A stretch of 14,278 bases of DNA from Candidatus Eiseniibacteriota bacterium (lineage in GTDB: Bacteria > Joyebacterota > Joyebacteria > Joyebacterales > Joyebacteraceae). The stretch covers positions 1-14,278 of the forward strand of contig JAUWBY010000034.1 of the NCBI GenBank assembly GCA_030609605.1. The letters are read 5' to 3'. The notes beneath the pieces are model-generated. The model was not told the DNA's origin, searched no databases, and saw nothing but the letters and a program-made list of their open reading frames with translations. This document shows positions 5,734 to 13,019 of the stretch, piece by piece. A program made the position numbers and the translations under genes. Position 1 is the stretch's first letter. Each line of letters begins with the position of its first letter.

Positions 5734-8082
5734 CTACCCGAGCTGGTTAAGGATCTCTGTAAAATCTACCGGTTGTCCGTCGCGATTCCATTTCTCTATA
5801 TCGAAACCCGAGGCCTCCACACTACCATCCCCGGATATCTCAATCCCGAAGGTCCCTCTGAATGATTCCCCAGCGAGTTCTGGTTCTCCCAGGAAACATC
5901 GTTCAGTACAGTCGCCGTCCGTGAACCGTATGGCGACGCCCCCTTCCGAGAGACCCCTCTCCCGCTCGATCTCGACTCGTCTGTCGTGCCCGAGCGGAAC
6001 AGCTGCGAACACGAGAGTCCCAGGCAGTTCCAGTGTGCCCTCGAACGAGATCTGTGGCGCCGCATCCTTTTGGCCGAATCCGTGCGAGACCCATCCCCTC
6101 CGTGGTTTGTCCGAACCGCTCAACACCGAGCACTTCAGACCATCGGGCAACCACGCGCTCAGCCCAAGTCCTGTGCCGTCTGCGAAACTCAGATCGACGC
6201 GCTCATCCGCGCTCCACATAACCTGGGCATCGTCAGCCGTGCCTTCACCTCTCTCCTCCGGCTCGCGTCTGTCGTCCACCGTGATGCGCACGTCGGTATC
6301 AAGCTGAAACGATGCGGCCACATGGTGCTCACCGGTACCCTCAAGCCGATCTACGATGATCCAACCCCCGCCTCGCGTGAGCACGATCGTGCGACGGTGC
6401 ATCACCCCACAACTCCGGATGTATCCATCATGAGCCCCTTCGAAAAGATCGAAGAGTCCGGAAGATATCCAGGCGCGCGGCTGCGGTCTGGCCCTTCTGC
6501 CCCACATGAACGGCCCGCACATCTCAGACTGGCTCAGACCGTCCACGGTCACCGTGTTATGCACGTGTGTGGATCTGAAATGATCACGCCACTCGCGCTC
6601 GCGGTGGTAGCAGTAGGTCCCTGGATCAACCACCAGCCACCGTCCACCTACAGCCATCGACATAGACAGGCAGTCGGCGTGGCCGTGTGCGGCGATCGAG
6701 AGATAGCCAAGTTCGCCACAATCTACAACCGCGTGCTGCTCGCCCCTGCTCAGAACGTAGTAGCCCCCTTCGGGGAACGCCACACTACGCGGATCCCGAG
6801 GGCTCCCGCCTCCCGCCTGTGTGGAAGGAGGTCCTCCAAAAGCTGCCTCCGGGCCCATCATCCAGATCGCCGGCTCCAGATCGCGAGATTTCCGGGGTTT
6901 CAGACTCTCAAGTCCCGCGGCGAGTGCTCCACACGCGGCCGCTCGAAACGCCTGACGGTGCTGTTCACCGCCGAGGTCGTAGACTCGTCCGCCGTCCTCG
7001 TCCCCAATCGAAGGAGGCGTCTCAGCCTCTCCGCAAATCGAAGCCAGGAAGGACGCCATCCGTCCGATCACCTCACGGAAACCGCGGCTCATCGGCCGGT
7101 CAGTCGATCTCGCTGCCGCCAGAGCGGTCAGGCCGAACTCCATTATGAAGCTCTGGTACTGAACCGACAGTTCGCGGCTTACTCCATCACCACACACCTG
7201 GAGCGGCAGTTCACGTTCCAGAATGCGCCGCCCACGAACCGCCCAGCGCTCGGCCTCACCGAGAAAGGTGAATTTCGCCCCTGCGACAAGAAGGCCGCAA
7301 GCCTCCCCGATCAGGTGGTTGTTCTTCGACGAGGCGTAAACAGATAGGTTATCATGCAAGTGGCGCCCCTGCAACGCGACACTCAGCGCCAGAATCTTTG
7401 CATCGTCATCTTGTGCCCCCGCAAGACCTATGAGATCCACGGCGAATGCCCACGAGATGAGCCTGAGAGCGATTTCGAGTGCGCTCGTCCAGTTTATCCC
7501 GTGGAAGGGGGGATTCTGCTCCACCCACGTCCTTATGCCCGCCCAGACCGCCTCCGCATACCGGATATCCGAAGTCAGCACGTACGCGCGGGCAAGCGTC
7601 ACCAGCTCGTGCTGCCGGTTCAGTTCCCAGACGTAGCGCGGATCATCCAGTCCTTCCTGGAAGCGGAAATCGAGTGCGGCCCAGTAGCTGAGCGGCCACG
7701 TACCTCCAGTTGCAGGATCACCGAGCCAATTCGGCGGGTACTTGAGCTCGAATCGAGTCCAGCCGAATGCACGGATCCGGCCGTTCAGAATGCCCTCTGC
7801 CTCCGTCACGACCCCCTCGGACGAAACCCCGATGTTGACCAAGGCCTCCTTCAGGACCGCGCCATCCAGCGCACCGCGCAAGAGCCTCCCGGTCTCCTCC
7901 GCCAGGACCTCCGGTGGACGCGCCACGACTTGCTCGAGCGATGCTATCTCACGTTGAGGACGTGCTCGCCGGGGGCGCAGGAGACGATTCCGAACCCCCC
8001 GCCAGAGTCTGACAGCCAGCTCCGCCGGGTTCATGACGGACGCTCGACGCGCCGCCCAGAGAAGTTTCCCTGTGCTAGCCAT
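5734..8082 (-). CDS. Heparinase II/III family protein (alginate-lyase-like)
   Basis: A 782-residue member of the heparinase II/III superfamily, polysaccharide lyases that cleave uronic-acid polymers by beta-elimination. Residues from about 100 to 400 form the alpha/alpha-toroid part, with NNHLIGEA (254-261) and Y309 in SVQYQSF. The following beta-sandwich carries HGHADCLSM (466-474), VVDPGTYCYH (484-493) and STHVHNTVTVDG (504-515). By analogy with PL17 alginate lyases and heparinase II, N255/H256 and Y309 would be catalytic, and H468, D486 and H508 would bind the metal. The N-terminus has no signal peptide: a short MNPAELAVRLWRG stretch is followed by an arginine-rich segment, as I recall for homologues in exopolysaccharide loci. 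It may therefore act in the cytoplasm, or leave by an unknown route. The start at 8082 was chosen because GGGAG lies five bases upstream; ATG 8097 lacks a good site. It overlaps the preceding glycosyltransferase by eight bases and precedes the GDP-mannose dehydrogenase, suggesting a mannuronate-containing substrate. Confidence 0.88.
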   Translation of the reverse strand: MASTGKLLWAARRASVMNPAELAVRLWRGVRNRLLRPRRARPQREIASLEQVVARPPEVLAEETGRLLRGALDGAVLKEALVNIGVSSEGVVTEAEGILNGRIRAFGWTRFELKYPPNWLGDPATGGTWPLSYWAALDFRFQEGLDDPRYVWELNRQHELVTLARAYVLTSDIRYAEAVWAGIRTWVEQNPPFHGINWTSALEIALRLISWAFAVDLIGLAGAQDDDAKILALSVALQGRHLHDNLSVYASSKNNHLIGEACGLLVAGAKFTFLGEAERWAVRGRRILERELPLQVCGDGVSRELSVQYQSFIMEFGLTALAAARSTDRPMSRGFREVIGRMASFLASICGEAETPPSIGDEDGGRVYDLGGEQHRQAFRAAACGALAAGLESLKPRKSRDLEPAIWMMGPEAAFGGPPSTQAGGGSPRDPRSVAFPEGGYYVLSRGEQHAVVDCGELGYLSIAAHGHADCLSMSMAVGGRWLVVDPGTYCYHREREWRDHFRSTHVHNTVTVDGLSQSEMCGPFMWGRRARPQPRAWISSGLFDLFEGAHDGYIRSCGVMHRRTIVLTRGGGWIIVDRLEGTGEHHVAASFQLDTDVRITVDDRREPEERGEGTADDAQVMWSADERVDLSFADGTGLGLSAWLPDGLKCSVLSGSDKPRRGWVSHGFGQKDAAPQISFEGTLELPGTLVFAAVPLGHDRRVEIERERGLSEGGVAIRFTDGDCTERCFLGEPELAGESFRGTFGIEISGDGSVEASGFDIEKWNRDGQPVDFTEILNQLG

Positions 8083-9316
8083 CGCATCTCCCGGCATCCG
8101 TCAATTCGAGAATGAGCTCCTCCAACACATCCACGGCCGGGTCCCAGCCGAAGCCCGATTCGACGTACTCGCGACACCGCCTGCGGAGTTCCTCCGCGGC
8201 CCGCGCGTCGGAGAGCCATTCGAGTATCATGCCCATCCCTCGCCGAAGCGCCCCGGGCCTCGTTCCCCGAAGCACCAGCTGCGGTGCAAGCGGCTTCAGG
8301 ATCTCGGGCGTTGCTCCTATCGGCGTTCCGAGAGCCGGCGTCCCGCACGCCAGTGCTTCCAGTGTCACCATCCCGAAGCCCTCGAAGGCGATGGACGGAA
8401 GCACAAAGAGGTCGGCGGCCTGGTAGTAGTCGACGAGCCTGTCATCGTCCACAAATCCGGCGAAGCGGACGGAATCCGAGAGTCCGCCATCGACGACCTG
8501 ACGTTTGAGCTCCTGCTCCATCCTCCCGCGACCCGCGATCACAAGCATCGCCTCCGGATGTCGGACGAGCACCTCGCCGAACGCGGTCACGAGGTTCGAC
8601 AACCCCATGCGCGGCACCAACCGCCTGACCGTCAAGAGAATCTGCCGGTCAAGCGGCAGGTTCAATCTCTCTCTCACTGCCCTGCGGTCAGACGCAGGTG
8701 TGAAGCGTTCGAGGTCAACACCCCCCCGAATCTTGATGACCTTCTCGGCAGCAAAGGAGTAGTAGCTCGACAGCTGCTCCGCAGAGAAGTCACTGAGGAC
8801 CGCGATGCGGTCAGCACGCTTGAGGCAGGCAACCTCGGTTCTGCGCGCCAGCCTGCGGAAGAACACCCGTTCGAGGAGCTTTGTAGTCCGGCGCTCTGCG
8901 CCCTCAAGGCGAAGTTCCTGCCAATAGGAGGCGTGAAAAGTCATCAGCTCTGGTATGGTCTTTCTTCCGGTGCTCCTGATGTATGAGTAGTAGGGGAAGT
9001 AGTGATGCGGCAGCACAATGTCGAACTTCTCCTTCGCCACGAGTTCGCTCAGAACGCGCCGCGAGGCGTAGAGTGCGTCCTTCGTTCTGCCTCCCATTCG
9101 CCCACGACTCTCAGCGGCCCCGTAGCGGTGGATCGTAAGGCCGTAGAGCTCTTCCGTATCGGGAGTACCGGGCTCGGTTCTCTGCCCAACAACGTGGACG
9201 TTGTGTCCGCGCTCTGCGAGTCGCCTTGTCGTCTCGTGAGCAACCCGCTCTACGCCACCCTGGCTGTCCGGCATGAAGAACTGGTTGACCGAGAGTATGT
9301 TGAGTCTCCGCTTCAT
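8075..9316 (-). CDS. GT4 glycosyltransferase
   Basis: A 413-residue GT4 enzyme expected to add a sugar to the repeat unit on the cytoplasmic side. The N-terminal loop is NQFFMPDSQGGVERVAHE (11-28), the usual acceptor-side glycine-rich motif, and HRYG lies at 63-66. The donor domain has TVRRLVPRMGLSNLV (229-243), where the lysine usual after the Arg in GT4 enzymes is methionine (M237). I recall the same RRLVPRMGL form in a branch of GT4 proteins, so it is probably not inactivating. AGRGRMEQEL (261-270) and the intact EX7E motif, E312 to E320 in FEGFGMVTLE, complete the site. The ATG at 9316 overlaps the TGA of the preceding glycosyltransferase (ATGA), and the C-terminus overlaps the heparinase-family start by eight bases. 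Donor and acceptor cannot be deduced. Confidence 0.92.
   Translation of the reverse strand: MKRRLNILSVNQFFMPDSQGGVERVAHETTRRLAERGHNVHVVGQRTEPGTPDTEELYGLTIHRYGAAESRGRMGGRTKDALYASRRVLSELVAKEKFDIVLPHHYFPYYSYIRSTGRKTIPELMTFHASYWQELRLEGAERRTTKLLERVFFRRLARRTEVACLKRADRIAVLSDFSAEQLSSYYSFAAEKVIKIRGGVDLERFTPASDRRAVRERLNLPLDRQILLTVRRLVPRMGLSNLVTAFGEVLVRHPEAMLVIAGRGRMEQELKRQVVDGGLSDSVRFAGFVDDDRLVDYYQAADLFVLPSIAFEGFGMVTLEALACGTPALGTPIGATPEILKPLAPQLVLRGTRPGALRRGMGMILEWLSDARAAEELRRRCREYVESGFGWDPAVDVLEELILELTDAGRCDG
8088..8092 (-). promoter_or_regulatory. Ribosome binding site of the heparinase-family gene
   Basis: GGGAG (extended GGGAGA) on the minus strand lies five bases before the ATG at 8082. The alternative ATG at 8097 has only a weak ACGG before it. 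The site lies within the final codons of the upstream glycosyltransferase, so coupling is likely. Confidence 0.6.
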
Positions 9317-10488
9317 CGGCAGTGTCCGTGTCTCGCGTAGATCTCGCGGTAGATCTCCAGAACTCGTCCAACACTTGCTTCGATCGAGAACTCCGCCTCG
9401 AGCTTCCGTCTTCCCGCCTCTCCGAGCGACTTCCCCCTGTCCGGCCGGTTCAGCATATCGATGACGGCCTCTGCCAACCCGGCGGCGTCACGCGGGCGTA
9501 TCAAGCGTCCGGTGACTCCGTCTTCGATCTGTTCGCTGACACCCCCTACGTCCGCGGCCACGACCGGCAGCCGCGAACCCATCGCTTCCAGGATCACGAA
9601 CGGTAGAGACTCCTCTTCAGAGGGAAGGATTAGAAGATCGACGGAGGCGAGGATTGCGGGCACATCGCGTCTGAAACCAGCCCAGATCACTTCGGTGGTG
9701 AGACCGAGGCTCTCGGCCTCCGCCCTCAGCTTTTCCTCCACCTCGCCCTCCCCCACGAAAACAAGACGATAGTCGGGTATCCGCTTTCGGATCTCCTCTA
9801 TGGCTCTGAGAGCAGAGACGTGCCCCTTCCCGTCGGCCATTCGCCCGACGAGGACAGCAACCGGGTCCGATGCGCCAAGGTCAAGATCCACCCGCACAGC
9901 GCTCGTGTCGAACACCGTGTCGAACTGCGAGAGATCGATCCCGTTTCTGACGTCGACGACCTTCTCGTGGGAAATCCCGTAGTTCCTGACGAGCGTCTCC
10001 CTGCTCAGTTCAGAGACGGCTATCGTCGTGTTTATCAGCCTGTTGGTGAGCCTGATGAGAATCGTGATGATCCTTCGGCCGAAGAGCACGTTCGACTCAG
10101 GAGGAAGCACCACGTGCTCGGTCGCGATCACGACGCTCGCTCCTGCAAACCGTGCGGCCCACACTGCGGGAAGACAGCTCCTCGGGTTCGTCTTGTTGAA
10201 GTGCACGACCTCGAAGCCGCGTAAGAGCTTCAGCCCATCGAAGAAGACCCGCGGGTTGAACTCCTTGCCGGGCCGGAAGCGCTCGACGTGCAGCCCGCGC
10301 TCGCGAAGGTGCTCGACCCACTCATCCACTTCCCGGCGGTCCACAACAAAAAGCCGTGGATCGAAGCCCGCTGCTTTCAGGCCCTCAGTAACCTGTGCCA
10401 TGTAGACCTCGGCTCCACCCCATGCTCGCGCATCGGTGTAGAAAGCGATCCTCCGGGGAAGCCCGCCGACTCGATTCTCGTTCATCAT
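9313..10488 (-). CDS. GT4 glycosyltransferase
   Basis: A 391-residue GT4 glycosyltransferase. The acceptor-domain loop is YTDARAWGGAEVYMAQV (17-33). VVHFNKTNPRS (94-104) marks the end of that domain's core, and NGIDLSQF (182-189) the hinge. In the donor domain LVGRMADGKGHVSAL (213-227) carries R216 and K221, FVGEGEVEEKL (244-254) follows, and EX7E is E293 to E301 in EESLPFVILE. The last 90 residues have the normal GGVSEQIEDGVTGRL (315-329) and a C-terminal helix crossing back to the first domain. Two adjacent start codons exist: ATG 10488, giving a four-base ATGA overlap with the ligase stop, and ATG 10485, sharing one base with it. Neither has a strong binding site, so translation probably depends on ribosomes finishing the ligase gene. 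Sugar specificity unknown. Confidence 0.92.
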   Translation of the reverse strand: MMNENRVGGLPRRIAFYTDARAWGGAEVYMAQVTEGLKAAGFDPRLFVVDRREVDEWVEHLRERGLHVERFRPGKEFNPRVFFDGLKLLRGFEVVHFNKTNPRSCLPAVWAARFAGASVVIATEHVVLPPESNVLFGRRIITILIRLTNRLINTTIAVSELSRETLVRNYGISHEKVVDVRNGIDLSQFDTVFDTSAVRVDLDLGASDPVAVLVGRMADGKGHVSALRAIEEIRKRIPDYRLVFVGEGEVEEKLRAEAESLGLTTEVIWAGFRRDVPAILASVDLLILPSEEESLPFVILEAMGSRLPVVAADVGGVSEQIEDGVTGRLIRPRDAAGLAEAVIDMLNRPDRGKSLGEAGRRKLEAEFSIEASVGRVLEIYREIYARHGHCR

Positions 10489-12053
10489 GGCTCGACCCAG
10501 ACCGAGTCAGCTCGGATCCCTGTCCGACCGGGTTCTCCGCTCTTCCCGCGTGGAACCGGAAGCTGCCCTTCGCGCACCATCCGGTTCAGCGCCACGATGA
10601 TCCCCAGAAGCGCGTAGAGAGCGTACCCAACGTTGCGGTGATGGAAAAGATGGATGAAAAAGGTCTGAGCCGCGATAGCGAAGAATCCGGCGTAAGCGCC
10701 CTGGGCAATGAAGCCGTACCCCGGCTCGCGCGCAACGGCGCGGAGATTCCGCAACCCCATTCGAAAGATGGCGATAAGGAAGATGATATATGTGATCGCC
10801 GCCGGGATGCCCATCTCAGCCGCGATATTAAGGAGCAGATTGTGCGCCTGCAAGAGAACGCCGCTCACCATGCTGTTGTCCGCGTGCCACAGGAACGCGC
10901 CTGGCCCCACACCGGTCAAAGGGTTGTTTGCTATCACTTCAAGAGCGCTCGCGAAGATGGCCGGCCTGGCCGAGAAATCACTTCTGTTCAGCTGCTCGAA
11001 CCTCATGGCTATGAGGTCCGTGACGCCCACGCCCGTGTAGGCGAACGAGAGCGCCTGCGCGACAACGGCGAAGAGAACAAGGAAGACAATGATCCTTGTG
11101 ATAGCCCGTCTGTCGCTCAGGCTCAGCATGCCGATACCGGCCACGACTCCAAACCAGGCGCTCCGCGAGTATGTGAACAGGAGGCCCAGGAACCCCAGGA
11201 GAATGGCACCGTCGGAAAAGAGCTTGTGCCACCTTCTTTTCAGATGATCGACTCCGAAGAACCAGAACGGCATGGACATGATGAGGAATGCACCCAGGAA
11301 ATTCGGGTGTCCGAGACCGAGGAACTTCGTGCCGGCCCCTTCGCCACGGCCCCCAATCACACCGGCTTCAATCTGCTCTGACGTCGCATGGACGGCCTCA
11401 ACGGCGCCACCGAATCTATTGTAGAGACCGACGGCGGCAACGAAGAGGCCGGCAGAGGCGAAGACGATCGCAAAGCGCCTCAGGTCCTTCGGTGTCCTGA
11501 GCAGGGTCACCACGAGGTAGAACCAGGCGAAGTAGAGTATCTGCTCCTTCCAGTAGAGCAGGACCCTTGCACGCGCCACCGCCTGCCAGTTCTTGTTGAG
11601 TCCCACGAGCATCGAGAGTGTCACCAGGACGAGGAAGATGACCACTATCGCATCGAGTTCCGTGCGGCGCACGAAGGGACCTTTGGCCGCCAACTGGATG
11701 TCCGCGGAGTACCGGACGATGTAGACCATCCAGACTCCGATGAGTGCGATATTGAAACCGCTGACGTGGAAGACGTTCCCAGCACCGAAGCTAATGCCGG
11801 GCCTGGTGAACGCGATCATGGCAGCGAGACCCAGGATCGCCCACTCGATTTTGAACAGAGTTATGACGACGATGATGAGCGCCATGGCGAAGACAACGAG
11901 ATACATGGGGTCAGGCAGATGAACCTTGGTGAGAAGCACCCACGCGACAACGACATACATCAGAATGGCGAGAACCCATACGGGCCACGAGCGACCAAGG
12001 TGGTCTTCGCTTCGCTCGAACGCATATCGCATCCGCTCCGTAGTGCCACTCAT
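10485..12053 (-). CDS. O-antigen ligase / Wzy-type polymerase family membrane protein
   Basis: A 522-residue inner-membrane protein with about twelve to fourteen hydrophobic segments (for example 24-42, 50-67, 99-115, 134-150, 170-185, 193-211, 282-294, 319-339, 411-430, 446-465, 473-489). A long polar stretch with LGLGHPNFLG (245-254) precedes the core. The Wzy_C/WaaL signature is clear: FTYSRSAW (293-300), then a periplasmic region with RPAIFASALEVIANNP (363-378), GVGPGAF (381-387) and QAHNLLLNIAAEMG (402-415), where H404 matches the histidine conserved in ligases. Such proteins either polymerise repeat units or move finished chains from lipid carrier to acceptor; within this export operon a polymerase role seems more likely, but sequence alone does not separate them. 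The start at 12053 is set by GGGAG seven bases upstream. GTG 12080 and ATG 12032 are alternatives. A polar tail of about 30 residues follows the last helix. Confidence 0.9.
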   Translation of the reverse strand: MSGTTERMRYAFERSEDHLGRSWPVWVLAILMYVVVAWVLLTKVHLPDPMYLVVFAMALIIVVITLFKIEWAILGLAAMIAFTRPGISFGAGNVFHVSGFNIALIGVWMVYIVRYSADIQLAAKGPFVRRTELDAIVVIFLVLVTLSMLVGLNKNWQAVARARVLLYWKEQILYFAWFYLVVTLLRTPKDLRRFAIVFASAGLFVAAVGLYNRFGGAVEAVHATSEQIEAGVIGGRGEGAGTKFLGLGHPNFLGAFLIMSMPFWFFGVDHLKRRWHKLFSDGAILLGFLGLLFTYSRSAWFGVVAGIGMLSLSDRRAITRIIVFLVLFAVVAQALSFAYTGVGVTDLIAMRFEQLNRSDFSARPAIFASALEVIANNPLTGVGPGAFLWHADNSMVSGVLLQAHNLLLNIAAEMGIPAAITYIIFLIAIFRMGLRNLRAVAREPGYGFIAQGAYAGFFAIAAQTFFIHLFHHRNVGYALYALLGIIVALNRMVREGQLPVPRGKSGEPGRTGIRADSVWVEP

Positions 12054-12161
12054 CGCGCTGCTCCCGGGTCCGACCGACACCGCTTTCCGATAGATCTGCT
12101 GTCGCCACCGTACGAATCATGGGCCGAACTGTGTCCCTTCGTGGAATCCGAGCGCCGACAT
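12054..12161 (-). other. Largest intergenic gap in the operon (108 bases)
   Basis: This spacer separates the chain-length/ATPase/CapB-like genes from the assembly genes. Besides the ligase ribosome binding site at its downstream end and half of an inverted repeat at its upstream end, I see no convincing -35/-10 pair, operator repeat or T-run. A weak internal promoter cannot be excluded. Confidence 0.6.
12061..12065 (-). promoter_or_regulatory. Ribosome binding site of the ligase/polymerase gene
   Basis: GGGAG on the minus strand stands seven bases before ATG 12053. It favours this start over the GTG at 12080, which would add nine residues ahead of it, and over ATG 12032. Confidence 0.65.
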
Positions 12162-12173
12162 CTAGAGGCGCTC
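12150..12173 (-). repeat. Perfect 7-bp inverted repeat across a stop codon
   Basis: GAGCGCC and GGCGCTC flank a ten-base loop that contains the TAG stop (12164-12162) of the CapB-like gene. The arms are GC-rich, so the transcript could form a stem-loop at the end of that gene. No T-run follows on the minus strand, so it is not a classical intrinsic terminator. It could be a processing or attenuation point, or chance. Confidence 0.4.
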
Positions 12174-12989
12174 ATAGATCATCGGAGGTATATAGAACCT
12201 CCTCCGATTCAGAACGGTTCCAATGACATTCGCACCCGCATCGCTGAGCCTGTCGACCGCAAGCTCCACGAGCTGGCGCTTCGTGCGACCGGCCCTCACC
12301 ACGAGCACGACACCATCCACCTTCCGGGAGAGCTGTATCGCCTCAGAGAAAGCGAGAAGGGGTGAAACATCGATTACGGTCAGCTGGAAACGCATGCGAC
12401 ACTCCGCGATGGCGCTATCCAGGTTTGGGTCAGTGAAGATACGTGGGGGAGCGACAACTCTCCGTCCCGCCGGCATCAAAACAAGATGCGGAATACCAAC
12501 GTTTCGCACACACGAATCGAAGGCGGCGCCACCGAGAACCAAGTCTGTCAGGCCAGGATTCTGCGGCACTTTCAGCACCTTGTGATGCTGGGGCCCGCGG
12601 AGGTTCGCATCAACAAGCAGTGTCTCGATCTCATTGGTGACTGCCACGCTGTGGGCAAACTCCCGCGCCACAGTGCTTGTGCCCTCTCCTTGCACGGCAC
12701 TCGCGACCATGATGATGCGCGAGCGCATATCCGGCAGGGCCAGATAGACCTCCGACGCCAGATTGTAGTACTCTTCGGTGTTCTCCGGCGGTTCAATCGT
12801 GCGTGCCGTCCGGACTGGGGCACGCCTCGCTGAGGCGATCTCGGAAACCTTGCCGCTCTCTGTTTTCGGGGAGTCTTCAGCCGGCCGCGCCTCCACGCGA
12901 ACATCTCCGCCCACACCTGGCTCGCCGATACGATCCCCTCGGCGCTCCTCGCGGTCGGCTCTCTCCATCGCCTTCGAAATCTTGCTCAT
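12162..12989 (-). CDS. CapB/CpsD-like P-loop protein with altered Walker motifs
   Basis: A 275-residue protein of the bacterial tyrosine-kinase (CapB/CpsD/Wzc cytoplasmic domain) fold, a partner that normally binds a chain-length protein and controls polymer length by ATP-dependent autophosphorylation. Residues 1-70 are charged and probably disordered; the fold starts near EEYYNLASEVY (72-82). The Walker A region reads SAVQGEGTST (97-106), with threonine 104 (codon ACA) where the family has lysine. Walker A' is LLVDANLRGP (124-133), with N129 in place of the usual second aspartate. Walker B is VIDVSP (205-210), D207. The C-terminus, FYIPPMIYERL (265-275), has only two tyrosines rather than a long tyrosine cluster. 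I recall related GEGTST/DANLR proteins, so this is likely a conserved divergent branch, not decay. It may be a pseudokinase or use ATP differently. It follows the ATPase gene by 30 bases. The ATG at 12989 has only weak GGAAAG upstream. Confidence 0.87.
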   Translation of the reverse strand: MSKISKAMERADREERRGDRIGEPGVGGDVRVEARPAEDSPKTESGKVSEIASARRAPVRTARTIEPPENTEEYYNLASEVYLALPDMRSRIIMVASAVQGEGTSTVAREFAHSVAVTNEIETLLVDANLRGPQHHKVLKVPQNPGLTDLVLGGAAFDSCVRNVGIPHLVLMPAGRRVVAPPRIFTDPNLDSAIAECRMRFQLTVIDVSPLLAFSEAIQLSRKVDGVVLVVRAGRTKRQLVELAVDRLSDAGANVIGTVLNRRRFYIPPMIYERL

Positions 12990-13019
12990 TGTGGTCTTTC
13001 CAATCCTGTGCCGGCTTGG

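Noticed and set aside
5986..7347. Long plus-strand open frame (453 codons) opposite the heparinase-family gene, with others at 827-1894, 8033-8986, 10395-11381 and 11388-12365.
   Set aside because: All lie antisense to clear, well-conserved minus-strand genes, read as arginine-, proline- and histidine-rich text without domains, and reflect GC-rich codon bias on the opposite strand.
11911..12120. Minus-strand 69-codon frame starting in the 108-base spacer.
   Set aside because: Most of it overlaps the ligase N-terminus in another frame, it has no recognisable domain, and the ligase has a good ribosome binding site of its own.
12162..12989. Possibility that the CapB-like gene is a decayed pseudogene because of its altered Walker A.
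   Set aside because: The frame is uninterrupted, the length is normal, and the remaining motifs and the C-terminal ending are well formed; the change looks like divergence, not decay.
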